Assembly (NCBI RefSeq): GCF_031082405.1
Contig: NZ_JAVHJU010000076.1
Location: forward strand, 372,001-436,000
Reading direction: 5' to 3'
DNA: 64,000 nt
DNA from: Amycolatopsis sp. A133
Lineage (GTDB): Bacteria; Actinomycetota; Actinomycetes; Mycobacteriales; Pseudonocardiaceae
The notes beneath the pieces were generated by a model that made no database searches, had not been told where the DNA came from, and worked only from the letters and a program-made list of their open reading frames with translations. Positions 17,121 through 24,693 of the stretch are shown here, piece after piece (position 1 is the stretch's first letter; the number at the start of each line of letters is the position of its first letter). The translations under genes were made by a program, and so were the position numbers.

Positions 17121-17876
17121 ATGTCCGAACTCCAGGGAAAGCGCGTTTTTGTCACCGGCTCCGGTGCCGGCATCGGCAAGGCGATCGCGGCACTGTTCAT
17201 CGAACGCGGCGCGCAGGTCGTGGTCAGCGACCTCAACGCCGATTCGGCCAAGCAGGCGGCCGACGAAATCGGCGCCACCGGCGTCGCCAACTGCGACGTC
17301 ACGGAAGAAGCCCAGGTCCAGGCGGCCGTGCAGCAGGCGGCCGATCTGCTCGGCGGCCTCGACGTCCTGGTGAACAACGCGGGGATCGAGGTTTCGTCGC
17401 CGCTGCTGCAGCAGTCCACGGAGAGCTTCGACAAGATCTTCGCGGTCAACGTCCGCGGCACGTTCGTGACGATGAAGGCCGCGATCCCGCACCTGCTGGA
17501 GTCGAAGGGCAACATCGTCAACATAGCCTCGATCGCGGGCATCGGCGGCAGCCCGCTCCTGGGCTCGTACTGCGCAACGAAGGCGGCGGTCATCCAGCTG
17601 ACCCGCGTCGCGGCGGTGGAGATGCGCCCGGCGGGGGTGCGGGTCAACGCGGTCTGCCCGGGTTTCGCGGACACGGCCATGGTGGAGCGCCTGGTCCCGG
17701 ACTTCGAAGCGGCAACGCAGGTGCCGTTCGCCGACCTGGTCGCGGCCAAGCAGGGCCGGCTCGGAACACCGCAGGACATCGCCGAGGTGGCAGCGTTCCT
17801 GGCGTCCGACCGGGCCACGTGGATCACCGGCAGCCACTACGTCCTCGACGGCGGTTTGACTGCATCCCTGGTGTGA
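17121..17876 (+). CDS. Short-chain dehydrogenase/reductase (SDR)
   Basis: The 251-residue protein has ATG 17121 behind AAAGGGA. The classical SDR motifs are all present: cofactor loop TGSGAGIGKAIA (residues 13-24), VVVSDLNADSA with an acidic residue after beta-2 that favours NAD over NADP, NNAGIEVSS, catalytic Ser in IVNIASIAGIGGSPLL, YxxxK in GSYCATKAAV, and PGFADTAMVE. The end GSHYVLDGGLTASLV is standard. It oxidises or reduces a secondary alcohol/ketone. It is the last gene of the ligase-LLM-SDR operon, 11 bp after the LLM stop. Confidence 0.92.
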   Translation: MSELQGKRVFVTGSGAGIGKAIAALFIERGAQVVVSDLNADSAKQAADEIGATGVANCDVTEEAQVQAAVQQAADLLGGLDVLVNNAGIEVSSPLLQQSTESFDKIFAVNVRGTFVTMKAAIPHLLESKGNIVNIASIAGIGGSPLLGSYCATKAAVIQLTRVAAVEMRPAGVRVNAVCPGFADTAMVERLVPDFEAATQVPFADLVAAKQGRLGTPQDIAEVAAFLASDRATWITGSHYVLDGGLTASLV

Positions 17877-17879
17877 GGG

Positions 17880-18428
17880 TCAGGTGGACAGCTGCGCGGC
17901 GCCGAAGGAGACGTCGAAGCGATCGCACCAGAGACTCACGCTGGTGTAGCCGGTCAGGTCGGTGCCTGGGGGAAGCGGGTAGTTCTGGTTTCCCTTGTTG
18001 CCTTTCAGTTTGCCGGCATCGAGGTACTTGCCGTCGTCGAAGAGGCCCCAGCCGTCCTTGCCCGGTTTCACCGGGGCGTCGGTGAGCCAGACGTGCACGT
18101 CCGGGCCGCTGCTGGTTTGGAGGTTTTCCAGGCGGAGGACGAGTGACCCGTCGGCGGCGCGGATGATGCGGACGGTGCCGGCGGTGCGGTGTTCGTGGCT
18201 GATGAGGGTTCCGGTCGCGAGATCGGCGGGCTCCGGGGGTGGCTTCGGTGCTTGCTTCGGTGCTTGTGTCGGCTCCGGTGCTTGCGGTGGCAGGGCTTCC
18301 TGCACAGTCTCGTCGACCAGCAGCTGCCACGGCTGGAACCAGTACAGGCCCGCGGTGACCGCCACGAGCCCCGCCACGAGAACGCCGACGACCCAGGGGC
18401 GGCGAAGCACCGGCCGGGTGCGGTTCAT
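17880..18428 (-). CDS. Membrane-anchored DM13 domain protein
   Basis: The 182-residue protein starts at ATG 18428 behind GGAGGAAATACC. Residues 10-32 form a signal anchor (PWVVGVLVAGLVAVTAGLYW). A Pro/Gln/Ala/Lys linker follows (PQAPEPTQAPKQAPKPPPEP). Residues 75-182 are a DM13 domain: GTLISHEHRTAGTVRIIR, LVLRLENLQTSSGPDVHVWLTD, GKYLDAGKLKGNKGNQNYPLP and YTSVSLWCDRFDVSFGAAQL. DM13 is a beta-sandwich with a conserved Cys, proposed to act in extracytoplasmic electron transfer, though this remains unproven. It converges with the SDR gene with only 3 bp between stops. Confidence 0.85.
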   Translation of the reverse strand: MNRTRPVLRRPWVVGVLVAGLVAVTAGLYWFQPWQLLVDETVQEALPPQAPEPTQAPKQAPKPPPEPADLATGTLISHEHRTAGTVRIIRAADGSLVLRLENLQTSSGPDVHVWLTDAPVKPGKDGWGLFDDGKYLDAGKLKGNKGNQNYPLPPGTDLTGYTSVSLWCDRFDVSFGAAQLST

Positions 18429-18562
18429 GGTATTTCCTCCGAGTTTGTCCGTTGGCGTCTTATTCAACCCGGGCAGGTCGACCGGTGGGGTTCGGTAGCG
18501 GTTACCGATCTCTTACGGAGGGGCCGGGCTGGGCCAAGTCAATTTTTGTGCTCGTGGGTTTG

Positions 18563-18588
18563 GGCCCGTAGCCGTGTGGCTGCGGGCC
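18563..18588. terminator. Hairpin terminator downstream of the DUF222/HNH gene
   Basis: The arms GGCCCGTAGCC (18563-18573) and GGCTGCGGGCC (18578-18588) pair over 11 bp with one G-T wobble and a GTGT loop. It begins 11 bp after the stop of the HNH gene (stop at 18599 on the minus strand). This is a compact, typical actinobacterial terminator without a long U-tract. Confidence 0.65.
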
Positions 18589-18598
18589 TTTCCCGTGT

Positions 18599-19828
18599 TC
18601 AGGCTGCGAATGGGAGGGGTTCGTGGAGGCTGTTGCGTCTCGGTTTTCGGCGTTTGTCGATGAAGGTTGGTGGGAGGAACTCGGGGAGGCCGTCGGGGGC
18701 GATGCGGACTTCCCAGCCGGAGCGGTGCATCAGCCGGTGGTGGTGGGCGCACAGCAGGACCAGGTTGTTCAGGTCGGTGGGGCCGCCGTCGGCCCAATGC
18801 CGGATGTGGTGACCCTGGCAATGCCGAGGCGGGCGATGGCAGCCGGGGAAAGCACAGCCACGGTCACGTAAGAAGAGGGCCCGGCGCAGACCGGCGGAAA
18901 TCAGGCGGCGGAGGCGGCCGAGGTTGAGGGGTTCGCTCTTCTCACCCAACACCGCTGGGATGATCATGCTGTCGCAGGCATGCACCCGAGCCTCCGCGGC
19001 CGTCATCTCCCCGGTGTCGCCGAGGGTCGCGCGACCGACACCGCTCTTCAGGTCCTCCAACGACACCGCGACCATGACATGGGCGCGTTCACCGGCCTGC
19101 ATCGGCAGGTCCGGAGAGTTCAGCGCCAGGTCGAGAGCATCGGAGAAGGCATCCCCGTAACGCTGGGGCAGCGTACGGAAGTCGGGGCCCTCGTCGGTGG
19201 TGCGGCGCTCGGCGAGGGCGTCGAGCAGAGCGCTGGCGCGGGTACCGGTTTCGTCGTCGAACGTCCCGTTCAACTCCCACATACCGGTTCTCTTACGGCG
19301 CAGAAACAGCTCACGAGCCGGAACGACCGGTTCGGCGGCGTCGGGTTCCCGACCATCGGGATCCAGGTGAGCCAGGATCCGGGCACCGAGGGCCGCGACC
19401 TGCTTGTGCCCGGCCTCCTCGGCAAAGGTCAGCAAGTTCTCCTCGGCACTGTCGCGGTGTTCGACGGGAACGTGGGTCAGGACATCAACGATCGTGTCGA
19501 TCATCGGATTGCTCAACCGGCCCGCACGGGCGGCAACACCGGTGGCGGGAGCCACGGCAGGAATGGGACTGCCATCAAGGGTCCGACCGGCATTGAGGGC
19601 CCGGGCACGTTTCACCGTACGTTCGGCAGCCTGTCTCGGCACATCGGCGAGGTGCTCCAGCAAGCGAGCGACCGACCGGTAGCCGAAGAGTTCCATGACA
19701 CCCCGCTGCTCGATCTCCACCAGCAGAGCACCCAGCGACGCCTCAGCCGACCGCATACACGCAAGCAGCTCACCGGCACGGTCGGCCAAGGCCACCGCAT
19801 CGGGGTGCTGGATCGCGTCGCTGGACAT
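18599..19828 (-). CDS. DUF222 / HNH endonuclease-signature protein (13E12 repeat family)
   Basis: The 409-residue protein has an N-terminal helical DUF222 domain (residues 20-290: LEHLADVPRQAAERTVKRARAL, FLRRKRTGMWELNGTFDDETGTRASALLDALAERR). The C-terminal HNH nuclease domain reads CAFPGCHRPPRHCQGHHIRHWADGGPTDLNNLVLLCAHHHRLMH (about 330-375), with two zinc Cys, the HH metal motif, the Asn and the final HHH. The family is abundant and often multicopy in actinobacteria (mycobacterial REP13E12). Its biological role is not established; a selfish or mobile nature has been suspected. It is preceded by a 230-bp A/T-rich leader unlike the surrounding DNA. ATG 19828 has no visible RBS, so the transcript may be leaderless. 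Confidence 0.9.
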   Translation of the reverse strand: MSSDAIQHPDAVALADRAGELLACMRSAEASLGALLVEIEQRGVMELFGYRSVARLLEHLADVPRQAAERTVKRARALNAGRTLDGSPIPAVAPATGVAARAGRLSNPMIDTIVDVLTHVPVEHRDSAEENLLTFAEEAGHKQVAALGARILAHLDPDGREPDAAEPVVPARELFLRRKRTGMWELNGTFDDETGTRASALLDALAERRTTDEGPDFRTLPQRYGDAFSDALDLALNSPDLPMQAGERAHVMVAVSLEDLKSGVGRATLGDTGEMTAAEARVHACDSMIIPAVLGEKSEPLNLGRLRRLISAGLRRALFLRDRGCAFPGCHRPPRHCQGHHIRHWADGGPTDLNNLVLLCAHHHRLMHRSGWEVRIAPDGLPEFLPPTFIDKRRKPRRNSLHEPLPFAA

Positions 19829-19932
19829 AAATCAAGAATATCAACAAACAAGAAGAACCGAATCACACGATCAGGCAGTAAGTGTCCGCACCCCAGAACA
19901 GCCACAACAAAAACCCCGGCAGAGGAACCGAA

Positions 19933-19998
19933 GCGTGGGGAATCGGCGCTACCGACCAAGACGCAAAGCAACCACAAACAAGCGCCGATTTCCCACGC
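19933..19998. repeat. 18-bp stem / 30-nt loop inverted repeat upstream of the DUF222/HNH gene
   Basis: The left arm GCGTGGGGAATCGGCGCT (19933-19950) and right arm AGCGCCGATTTCCCACGC (19981-19998) are complementary at 17 of 18 positions. The spacer is a 30-nt A/C-rich loop. This is much longer than an ordinary operator. It could be a structured leader RNA, a terminator for tetR, or the recognition/terminal structure of a 13E12-type element. Confidence 0.7.
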
Positions 19999-20010
19999 CC
20001 CGGCGAAGCC

Positions 20011-20029
20011 GTCATCTTTAAAAGATGAC
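20011..20029. repeat. 19-bp perfect palindrome next to the tetR stop
   Basis: GTCATCTTT-A-AAAGATGAC is symmetric with 9-bp arms. It lies 33 bp past the tetR stop and 13 bp from the long stem-loop at 19933-19998. It has no loop, so it fits a protein-binding site better than an RNA hairpin. Its first five bases echo the GTCAT half-site of the nearby TetR operators, which may be coincidence. Confidence 0.55.
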
Positions 20030-20061
20030 CAGAAACAAGCCGAAAGCACCCGAGGCGGCCG

Positions 20062-20664
20062 CTAGTCCAGAGCGCGACGGCGGCGGCGATCCACGGCGCC
20101 GTCGAGGAGGGGCTGCAGCTCAGCGACCACCGTGTCGAGCGGTGCGACGTCTTGGTGCGCCCGGGCCAGGACGATCGCACCCTCCAGCGCGCTGAGCATC
20201 AGCACGGCCAGCGACGCGCTGCGGGCCGGGGGCACGCCCAGCTGCTCGAGGGTGGCGGCGACCGGCCGTTGCCACCCCTCGAACGCCTTGCCGACCGCTT
20301 CGCGCAGGCTGTCGCTGGTGGCGGCGGTGTCGGCCACCGTTGCGACCAGCGGGCAGCCGGCGTCGAAGCCCGCCGTCGTGAACTCGTCGCGCCACTGGGC
20401 GGCCATGGCCGCGAACAGCTTCCCGGGCGTCGGGTCTTCGAGCTTGGCCGCGACGCGGGCCACGCGCCGGGCGGCGTAGTCGCCCGCCCAGGCGACGGCT
20501 TCGGCGATGAGCTGGTCCTTACCGCCGGGGAAGTAGTGCTGCAGGGATCCCCGCGGTGCTTCGGCGTGGGCGACCACGTCCCGCATGCCGGTCGCCCCGA
20601 CACCGTGGATCCGCACCAGCTGCGCGGCGCTGAGCACCATCCGCTCGCGCGGTGTCCTCGTCAT
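20062..20664 (-). CDS. TetR family regulator (LmrA/YxaF-like)
   Basis: The 200-residue protein has the TetR HTH in residues 8-52: ERMVLSAAQLVRIHGVGATGMRDVVAHAEAPRGSLQHYFPGGKDQLI. The APRGSLQHYFPGGK recognition segment is characteristic of the LmrA/YxaF/QacR-like subgroup. The C-terminal domain includes GFDAGCPLVATVADTA, also typical of the subgroup. Its 5' end lies inside the 3' part of the GNAT frame. The operator-like sequence at 20678-20693 is just upstream of its start, with two further copies at 21145-21162 and 21195-21208, so it probably autoregulates and controls the GNAT gene. Confidence 0.9.
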   Translation of the reverse strand: MTRTPRERMVLSAAQLVRIHGVGATGMRDVVAHAEAPRGSLQHYFPGGKDQLIAEAVAWAGDYAARRVARVAAKLEDPTPGKLFAAMAAQWRDEFTTAGFDAGCPLVATVADTAATSDSLREAVGKAFEGWQRPVAATLEQLGVPPARSASLAVLMLSALEGAIVLARAHQDVAPLDTVVAELQPLLDGAVDRRRRRALD

Positions 20665-21160
20665 CGGCTGCCTCCTTCATGACGTCCGTCATGGTAGCCC
20701 AGTCCGGCACGACCAGTGTGAAGTCGCGTTCGCCGCGCTCGTAGGACGGCACCGGCCGGAAGCCCTGGGCCAGCAGCAGCGCCTCGGCGCCGGTGTTCCC
20801 GGCCTGCACGGTGGCGCGCACGGTCCAGCCCGGCCAGCGCCCGGACGCCCACAGCCACCGGCTCAGCGCGCTGGCGATCCCCTGCCGCTGCCACGCGTCG
20901 GCGACGAGGATCCCGACCTCCGCCTCTCCCGGGGTCACCGAGACGAAGTTGAGCAGCCCCACCGGAGCGCCGCCGCGCCAAGCCAGCAACGCGACACCGG
21001 ATGGCGGTCCGGCGAGCAGAAACTGCTGGTAGCGCTGGAAAACGTCGGCCGGATGGGCGGGTCCGCCCATCATGAACCGGCGCCGGAGACTGTCCGGCGA
21101 GCAGGCCGCGACCAACGCGGCGACACACTCACGGTCCGCGACCTCTATGACAGTGGTCAT
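20519..21160 (-). CDS. GNAT family N-acetyltransferase, reading 146 bp into tetR
   Basis: The 213-residue protein starts at ATG 21160 (MTTVIEVADRECVAALVAAC); ATG 21208 is in frame. The GNAT fold is clear over residues 1-150: SPDSLRRRFMMGG, VALLAWRGGAPVGLLNFVSV, AEVGILVADAWQRQGIASALSRWL with the acetyl-CoA pyrophosphate-binding Q/R-x-x-G-x-A, and AEALLLAQGFRPVPSYERGERDFTLVVP. The fold is complete near residue 165. The rest (from DVMKEAADD on) is a low-complexity Arg-rich tail read out of frame through the start of tetR. Either the native stop was lost or the overlap is real; the substrate is unknown. Confidence 0.8.
   Translation of the reverse strand: MTTVIEVADRECVAALVAACSPDSLRRRFMMGGPAHPADVFQRYQQFLLAGPPSGVALLAWRGGAPVGLLNFVSVTPGEAEVGILVADAWQRQGIASALSRWLWASGRWPGWTVRATVQAGNTGAEALLLAQGFRPVPSYERGERDFTLVVPDWATMTDVMKEAADDEDTARADGAQRRAAGADPRCRGDRHAGRGRPRRSTAGIPAALLPRR
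20678..20693. promoter_or_regulatory. TetR operator copy 1 (CATGAC-N4-GTCATG)
   Basis: CATGAC-GTCC-GTCATG is a perfect inverted repeat with a 4-bp spacer, 14-29 bp upstream of the tetR start. It lies inside the GNAT coding region, where it encodes M-T-D-V-M. It shares ATGAC-N4-GTCAT with two other copies in the same locus. Confidence 0.7.
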
Positions 21161-21162
21161 AG
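21145..21162. promoter_or_regulatory. TetR operator copy 2 (CTATGAC-N4-GTCATAG)
   Basis: CTATGAC-AGTG-GTCATAG has perfect 7-bp arms and overlaps the GNAT start codon at 21160. It is the most extended of three copies of the ATGAC-N4-GTCAT core in this locus. Binding here would block GNAT initiation. Confidence 0.7.
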
Positions 21163-21194
21163 ATCCATGAGACCACAGCGACACGAAAAACACC

Positions 21195-21208
21195 ATGACC
21201 GTCGTCAT
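21195..21208. promoter_or_regulatory. TetR operator copy 3 (ATGAC-N4-GTCAT)
   Basis: ATGAC-CGTC-GTCAT is a perfect palindrome. Its centre is 48 bp from copy 2, between the GNAT gene and the divergent membrane-protein gene (start 21286). It could place the membrane-protein gene under the same regulator. Confidence 0.65.
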
Positions 21209-21285
21209 AGACCACCGCGGCGGTTCGCCCCGAAGGCGCGCGGGTAAGTTGCCGTGGCCGCGCTCCCTCCCGCGAAAGGCGTCCG

Positions 21286-21888
21286 ATGATGCAGCTCTAC
21301 GCCGAACGGCCGATCCGCCGCACCGCCCAGCTCGTCAGCGACCTGCTGGCCGTGCTGCTCGTCGTCCTCGCGGTGTGGCTGGGGACCTCGGTGTACGACC
21401 AGGTCATGAAGCTGCGCGCGCCCGGGGACGGGCTCGTCGACGCGGGCACCGGCCTGCGCGGCACGTTCGATTCGGCCGCGAACTCCGCCGACGGGATCCC
21501 GCTCGTCGGGGACGCGCTCGCGAGGGCCCTGCACGGCGGTTCGGACGTCGGGACCAAGCTCACGGACGCGGGCCGCTGGCAGATCGAGGCCGTCGAGAAC
21601 CTCGCGTGGTGGATGGCGGCGATCATCATCGCGGTGCCGGTGCTCGCGCTCGTGGTCACCTGGCTGCCGCTGCGCTGGCACTACACCCGCCGCGCCACGG
21701 CGGCCGCGCGGCTGCGGGCCCTCGGCGACGAAGGACTGGACCTCCTGGCCCTGCGGGCACTGGCCACGCAGCCGTTGGGCCGCCTGGCTTCGGTGGGCGC
21801 GCCGGCCACCGGCTGGCGGGAGCGCGACCGGGACGTCATCGGGAAACTGGCGGGGCACGAACTGGCCCGCCACGGCCTCGCGTCCTGA
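21286..21888 (+). CDS. Two-helix membrane protein of unknown function
   Basis: The 200-residue protein starts MMQLYAERPIRRTAQLVSD with GAAAGG upstream. It has transmembrane helices at about 14-36 (AQLVSDLLAVLLVVLAVWLGT) and 108-130 (WWMAAIIIAVPVLALVVTWL). Between them is an extracytoplasmic region of about 70 residues with GLRGTFDSAANSADGIPLVGDALARAL. A cytoplasmic, Arg/Leu-rich tail ends the protein. I recognise only a general actinobacterial membrane-protein layout. It is divergent from the GNAT/tetR unit and within reach of operator copy 3, so joint regulation is possible. Confidence 0.75.
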   Translation: MMQLYAERPIRRTAQLVSDLLAVLLVVLAVWLGTSVYDQVMKLRAPGDGLVDAGTGLRGTFDSAANSADGIPLVGDALARALHGGSDVGTKLTDAGRWQIEAVENLAWWMAAIIIAVPVLALVVTWLPLRWHYTRRATAAARLRALGDEGLDLLALRALATQPLGRLASVGAPATGWRERDRDVIGKLAGHELARHGLAS

Positions 21889-21891
21889 GCC

Positions 21892-21936
21892 GGAGGTCGT
21901 CCCGCCGGAGCTCAGGACACCGGCGGGAAGACCTCC
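21892..21936. terminator. Bidirectional terminator between membrane-protein gene and groEL paralogue
   Basis: The arms GGAGGTCGTCCCGCCGG (21892-21908) and CCGGCGGGAAGACCTCC (21920-21936) pair over 17 bp with one mismatch and an 11-nt loop. It lies 3 bp after the membrane-protein stop and 28 bp from the end of the convergent groEL-like gene. Confidence 0.75.
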
Positions 21937-21964
21937 GCACTCCGTGGGCTGACGGACGTGGGAC

Positions 21965-23656
21965 TCAGCCGACGGAGGGGCCCATCCCCAGGGACTGCGG
22001 CGTGCTGGCGTCGGGCGAAGGCTGGTGCAGACCTTCGTCCAGCGGGCCGAACTCGGTCATCAGCGCCGGGCTGCCGCCCCACGGGGTCTGTTCCTCGGCG
22101 ATCAGCGAGTTCGTCGTGAGCAGCAGGCCCGCGACCGACGCGCCGTTCTGCACCGCCGAGCGGCACACCCGCAGCGGGTCGACGACGCCGAGCGCGATCA
22201 TGTCCCCGTAGCGGTCGTGCAAGGCGTCGAAGCCCTCGTCGTCGCCGAGTTCCCGGGTGCGCGCGACGATTTCGTGGGCCGGGTGGCCCGCGTTGTGCGC
22301 GATCAGGAACGCCGGCTCGGCCAGCGCGCGCCGCACGATCTCGACCCCGATCGCCTGATCACCGGACAGCCCCAGGTCCTCCAGGGCTTTTTCGGCGTGC
22401 AGCAGCGCCGCTCCCCCGCCGGCCACGATGCCTTCGGCCATCGCCGCGCGGGTCGCCGACAACGCGTCTTCGACGCGGTGCTGCAGTTCCTTCAGCTCGG
22501 CCGGCGTGGCCGCGCCGACGCGGACGACCGCGACCTTGCCGGTCAGGGCGCCGATGCGTTCGGTCAGGACGTCCTCGTCGACGCCGAACTGCGCGCGTTC
22601 CAGCTCCGCTCGCAGCTGGCCGACCCGGAAGTCCACCGCCGCGGCGGACCCCGCGCCGCCGACGATCGTCGTCCGGTTCTCGGTGACCCGGACCTGCTTG
22701 GCCCGGCCGAGGTGCTCCAGCGTCATCGTTTCCATGGTGAACCCGGACTGCCGCGAGAGCACCGCGCCGCCGACGATCGCGGCCAGGTCCTCCAGCTTGT
22801 GCAGCCGCCGGTCGCCGAAGCCCGGCGCGCGGACCGCCACCGACTGGAAGGTGCCGTTCAGGTGGTTGTGCACCAGCATGGACAGCGCCGTGCCCTCGAC
22901 CGTCTCGCCGATCACCACCAGCGGCCGGGGCGCGCGCATCACCTTGTCCAGCAACGGCATCAGCTGCTGCACCTTGGTGATCTTCTCCGCGCACATCAGG
23001 ATGTACGGGTCGTCGAGCACCGCTTCCAGCCGCCCCGGGTCGGTGACCAGGTACGGCGAGAGATAGCCGTTGTCGAATTCGAACCCTTCGACGAACTCGA
23101 CGTCCATCCCGATCGACGGTGACTCCTCGACCGTCACCACCCCGCCGTCGCCGACGGTGTGCAGGGCCTTGGCGATGACCGCGCCCACGGCGTCGTCGTC
23201 GTTGGCCGAGATCGCCGCGACCCGCGCGTAGTCCTGTTCGGACACCACCGGGTGCGCCCGCTTCTCCAGGTGCGCCACCAGCAGCCCGACGGCGTGGTCG
23301 ATGCCGCGCTTGACCAGCACCGGGTTGCCGCCGGCCGTGATCGCCCGCATGCCTTCGCGGACGATCGCCTGGGCCAGCACGGTGGCCGTGGTGGTGCCGT
23401 CGCCGACGACGTCGTTGGTCTTGATCGCCGCTTCCTTGACCAGCTGCGCGCCCATGTTCTCGAACTGGTTCTTGAGGTGGATCTCGCGGGCGATGGTGAC
23501 GCCGTCGTTGGTGACCACCGGCGAGCCGGTGATCTTCTCGATGATCACGTTGCGGCCTTTGGGGCCCAACGTGGACTTGACCGCTTCGGCCAGCTTGTCG
23601 ACGCCCGCCAGCAGCAGGTCGCGGGCGTCCGGGCCGAACCGCAGTTCCTTCGCCAT
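21965..23656 (-). CDS. mimG: Monooxygenase-associated GroEL-like chaperonin (MimG type)
   Basis: The 563-residue protein is a full-length group I chaperonin: MAKELRFGPDARDLLLAGVDKLAEAVKSTLGPKGRNVII, the nucleotide-binding NDVVGDGTTTATVLAQAIV, RVEDALSATRAAMAEGIVAGGGAAL with the ATPase Asp, and an apical domain in the middle. The canonical GGM tail is replaced by PQSLGMGPSVG, and no groES accompanies it. It is the last gene of the di-iron monooxygenase operon, 11 bp after the alcohol dehydrogenase. In mycobacteria the equivalent MimG is needed to fold the hydroxylase large subunit in heterologous hosts. I infer that role here; it is unlikely to be the housekeeping GroEL. Confidence 0.9.
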   Translation of the reverse strand: MAKELRFGPDARDLLLAGVDKLAEAVKSTLGPKGRNVIIEKITGSPVVTNDGVTIAREIHLKNQFENMGAQLVKEAAIKTNDVVGDGTTTATVLAQAIVREGMRAITAGGNPVLVKRGIDHAVGLLVAHLEKRAHPVVSEQDYARVAAISANDDDAVGAVIAKALHTVGDGGVVTVEESPSIGMDVEFVEGFEFDNGYLSPYLVTDPGRLEAVLDDPYILMCAEKITKVQQLMPLLDKVMRAPRPLVVIGETVEGTALSMLVHNHLNGTFQSVAVRAPGFGDRRLHKLEDLAAIVGGAVLSRQSGFTMETMTLEHLGRAKQVRVTENRTTIVGGAGSAAAVDFRVGQLRAELERAQFGVDEDVLTERIGALTGKVAVVRVGAATPAELKELQHRVEDALSATRAAMAEGIVAGGGAALLHAEKALEDLGLSGDQAIGVEIVRRALAEPAFLIAHNAGHPAHEIVARTRELGDDEGFDALHDRYGDMIALGVVDPLRVCRSAVQNGASVAGLLLTTNSLIAEEQTPWGGSPALMTEFGPLDEGLHQPSPDASTPQSLGMGPSVG

Positions 23657-23667
23657 GTGCGGTGCTC

Positions 23668-24693
23668 CTAGGGGGTGAGGATGGCCCGGCCGCGCACGCG
23701 CCCGGCGTCGAGGTCGGCCAGCGCGTCGAGCGCGGCGTCCAGCGGGTACTTCTTCGTGTGGAGGGTGACCTTCCCGGCCTGCGCCAGGACCATCAGCTCG
23801 GCCAGGTCGTTGTAGGTGCCCACGAGGTTGCCGATGACGTTGCGCTCGGTGGAGATGATGTCGATCGTCGGGATTTCGATGTTCGAGCCGTAGCCGATGA
23901 CGAAGTGCGACCCGGCGCGGCGGGTCATCGCGAAGGCGTCCTGCTGGGCGCCCTGCTCGGCGACGAAGTCAAGGACGACCTCGGCGCCGTTGCCGTCCGT
24001 CAGGTCGAGTACCGCCTCGACGTGTTTCCCGTCGGCCAGCACGGTGTCGTCGGCACCCAGGGTCGACGCCAGCTCGAGAGCGTCGGCGTTGCGGTCGACC
24101 ACGATCACGCGGGCGGCGGTCAACGCGCGAAGCGACTGGATGCCGATGTGCCCGAGGCCGCCGGCGCCGTTGACGACGCAGGTCGTGCCCGGGTACAGCC
24201 GCGGGACGGCCTTGCGCACCGCGTGGTAGGCGGTAATGCCCGCGTCGGCCAGCGCGGCGACGTCGGACGGCTGCGTCGCCGGGTCGAGCTTGATGCACGC
24301 CCGCGCCGACGTCAGCAGGTACTCCGCCATCCCGCCGTCGGCGTTGATGCCCGGGAACGTGCTGTTCGGGCAGTGCATGTCGTCGCCGGCGCGGCAGGCG
24401 TGGCACAGCCCGCACGTCGGCGTCGGGTGCAGGATGACCGTGTCGCCGGGCTCGACGTTCGTCACCGCCGGACCGACCTCGTGCACCCAGCCCGCGTTCT
24501 CGTGCCCGATCGTGTAGGGCAGGGTGACGCCGGACTTCTCCGCCCACTGCTCTTCGATGATGTGCAGGTCGGTGCGGCACACGCCGGCGCCGCCGATCTT
24601 GACCACGACGTCGAAGGGCCCGGTGGCGCGCGGCTCCGGAACGTCCTCGAGCACCGGGTTCTTGTGGTACTCCTGCAGCCGCACGGCCTTCAT
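23668..24693 (-). CDS. Zinc-dependent NAD(P) alcohol dehydrogenase of the monooxygenase operon
   Basis: The 341-residue medium-chain dehydrogenase has catalytic zinc ligands in GVCRTDLH (Cys38) and GHENAGWVHEVG (His/Glu), and the four-Cys structural zinc loop CGLCHACRAGDDMHC (residues 93-107). The Rossmann motif is GAGGLGHIGIQSL with VIVVDRN after beta-2, whose Asp favours NAD+. It oxidises a primary or secondary alcohol to an aldehyde or ketone. In a propane- or ketone-type operon the substrate would be the alcohol made by the hydroxylase, such as 2-propanol or acetol. It overlaps the DUF59 gene by 4 bp (ATGA) and precedes the chaperonin gene. Confidence 0.92.
   Translation of the reverse strand: MKAVRLQEYHKNPVLEDVPEPRATGPFDVVVKIGGAGVCRTDLHIIEEQWAEKSGVTLPYTIGHENAGWVHEVGPAVTNVEPGDTVILHPTPTCGLCHACRAGDDMHCPNSTFPGINADGGMAEYLLTSARACIKLDPATQPSDVAALADAGITAYHAVRKAVPRLYPGTTCVVNGAGGLGHIGIQSLRALTAARVIVVDRNADALELASTLGADDTVLADGKHVEAVLDLTDGNGAEVVLDFVAEQGAQQDAFAMTRRAGSHFVIGYGSNIEIPTIDIISTERNVIGNLVGTYNDLAELMVLAQAGKVTLHTKKYPLDAALDALADLDAGRVRGRAILTP

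Larger units (their letters stand above)
19829..20061 (-). other. Anomalous A-rich leader of the DUF222/HNH gene
   Basis: On the plus strand this ~230-bp stretch is unusually rich in A (runs such as AACAAACAAGAAGAACC and ACAACAAAAACC), in a window otherwise above 70% GC. It separates tetR (stop at 20062) from the HNH start at 19828, both on the minus strand. It holds a long imperfect stem-loop and a short perfect palindrome, annotated separately. No credible gene is visible inside. The composition matches a foreign or element-associated leader. Confidence 0.6.

Noticed and set aside
19612..20049. A hydrophobic minus-strand frame (MLSACFWSSFKDDGF...) in the A-rich leader
   Set aside because: Half of it is antisense-phase sequence inside the HNH gene, there is no RBS, and hydrophobicity arises from T-rich codons. 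I do not count it as a membrane protein.
21965..23656. The groEL-like gene as the housekeeping chaperonin
   Set aside because: No groES precedes it, its GGM tail is altered, and it is the last gene of the monooxygenase operon, as mimG is.
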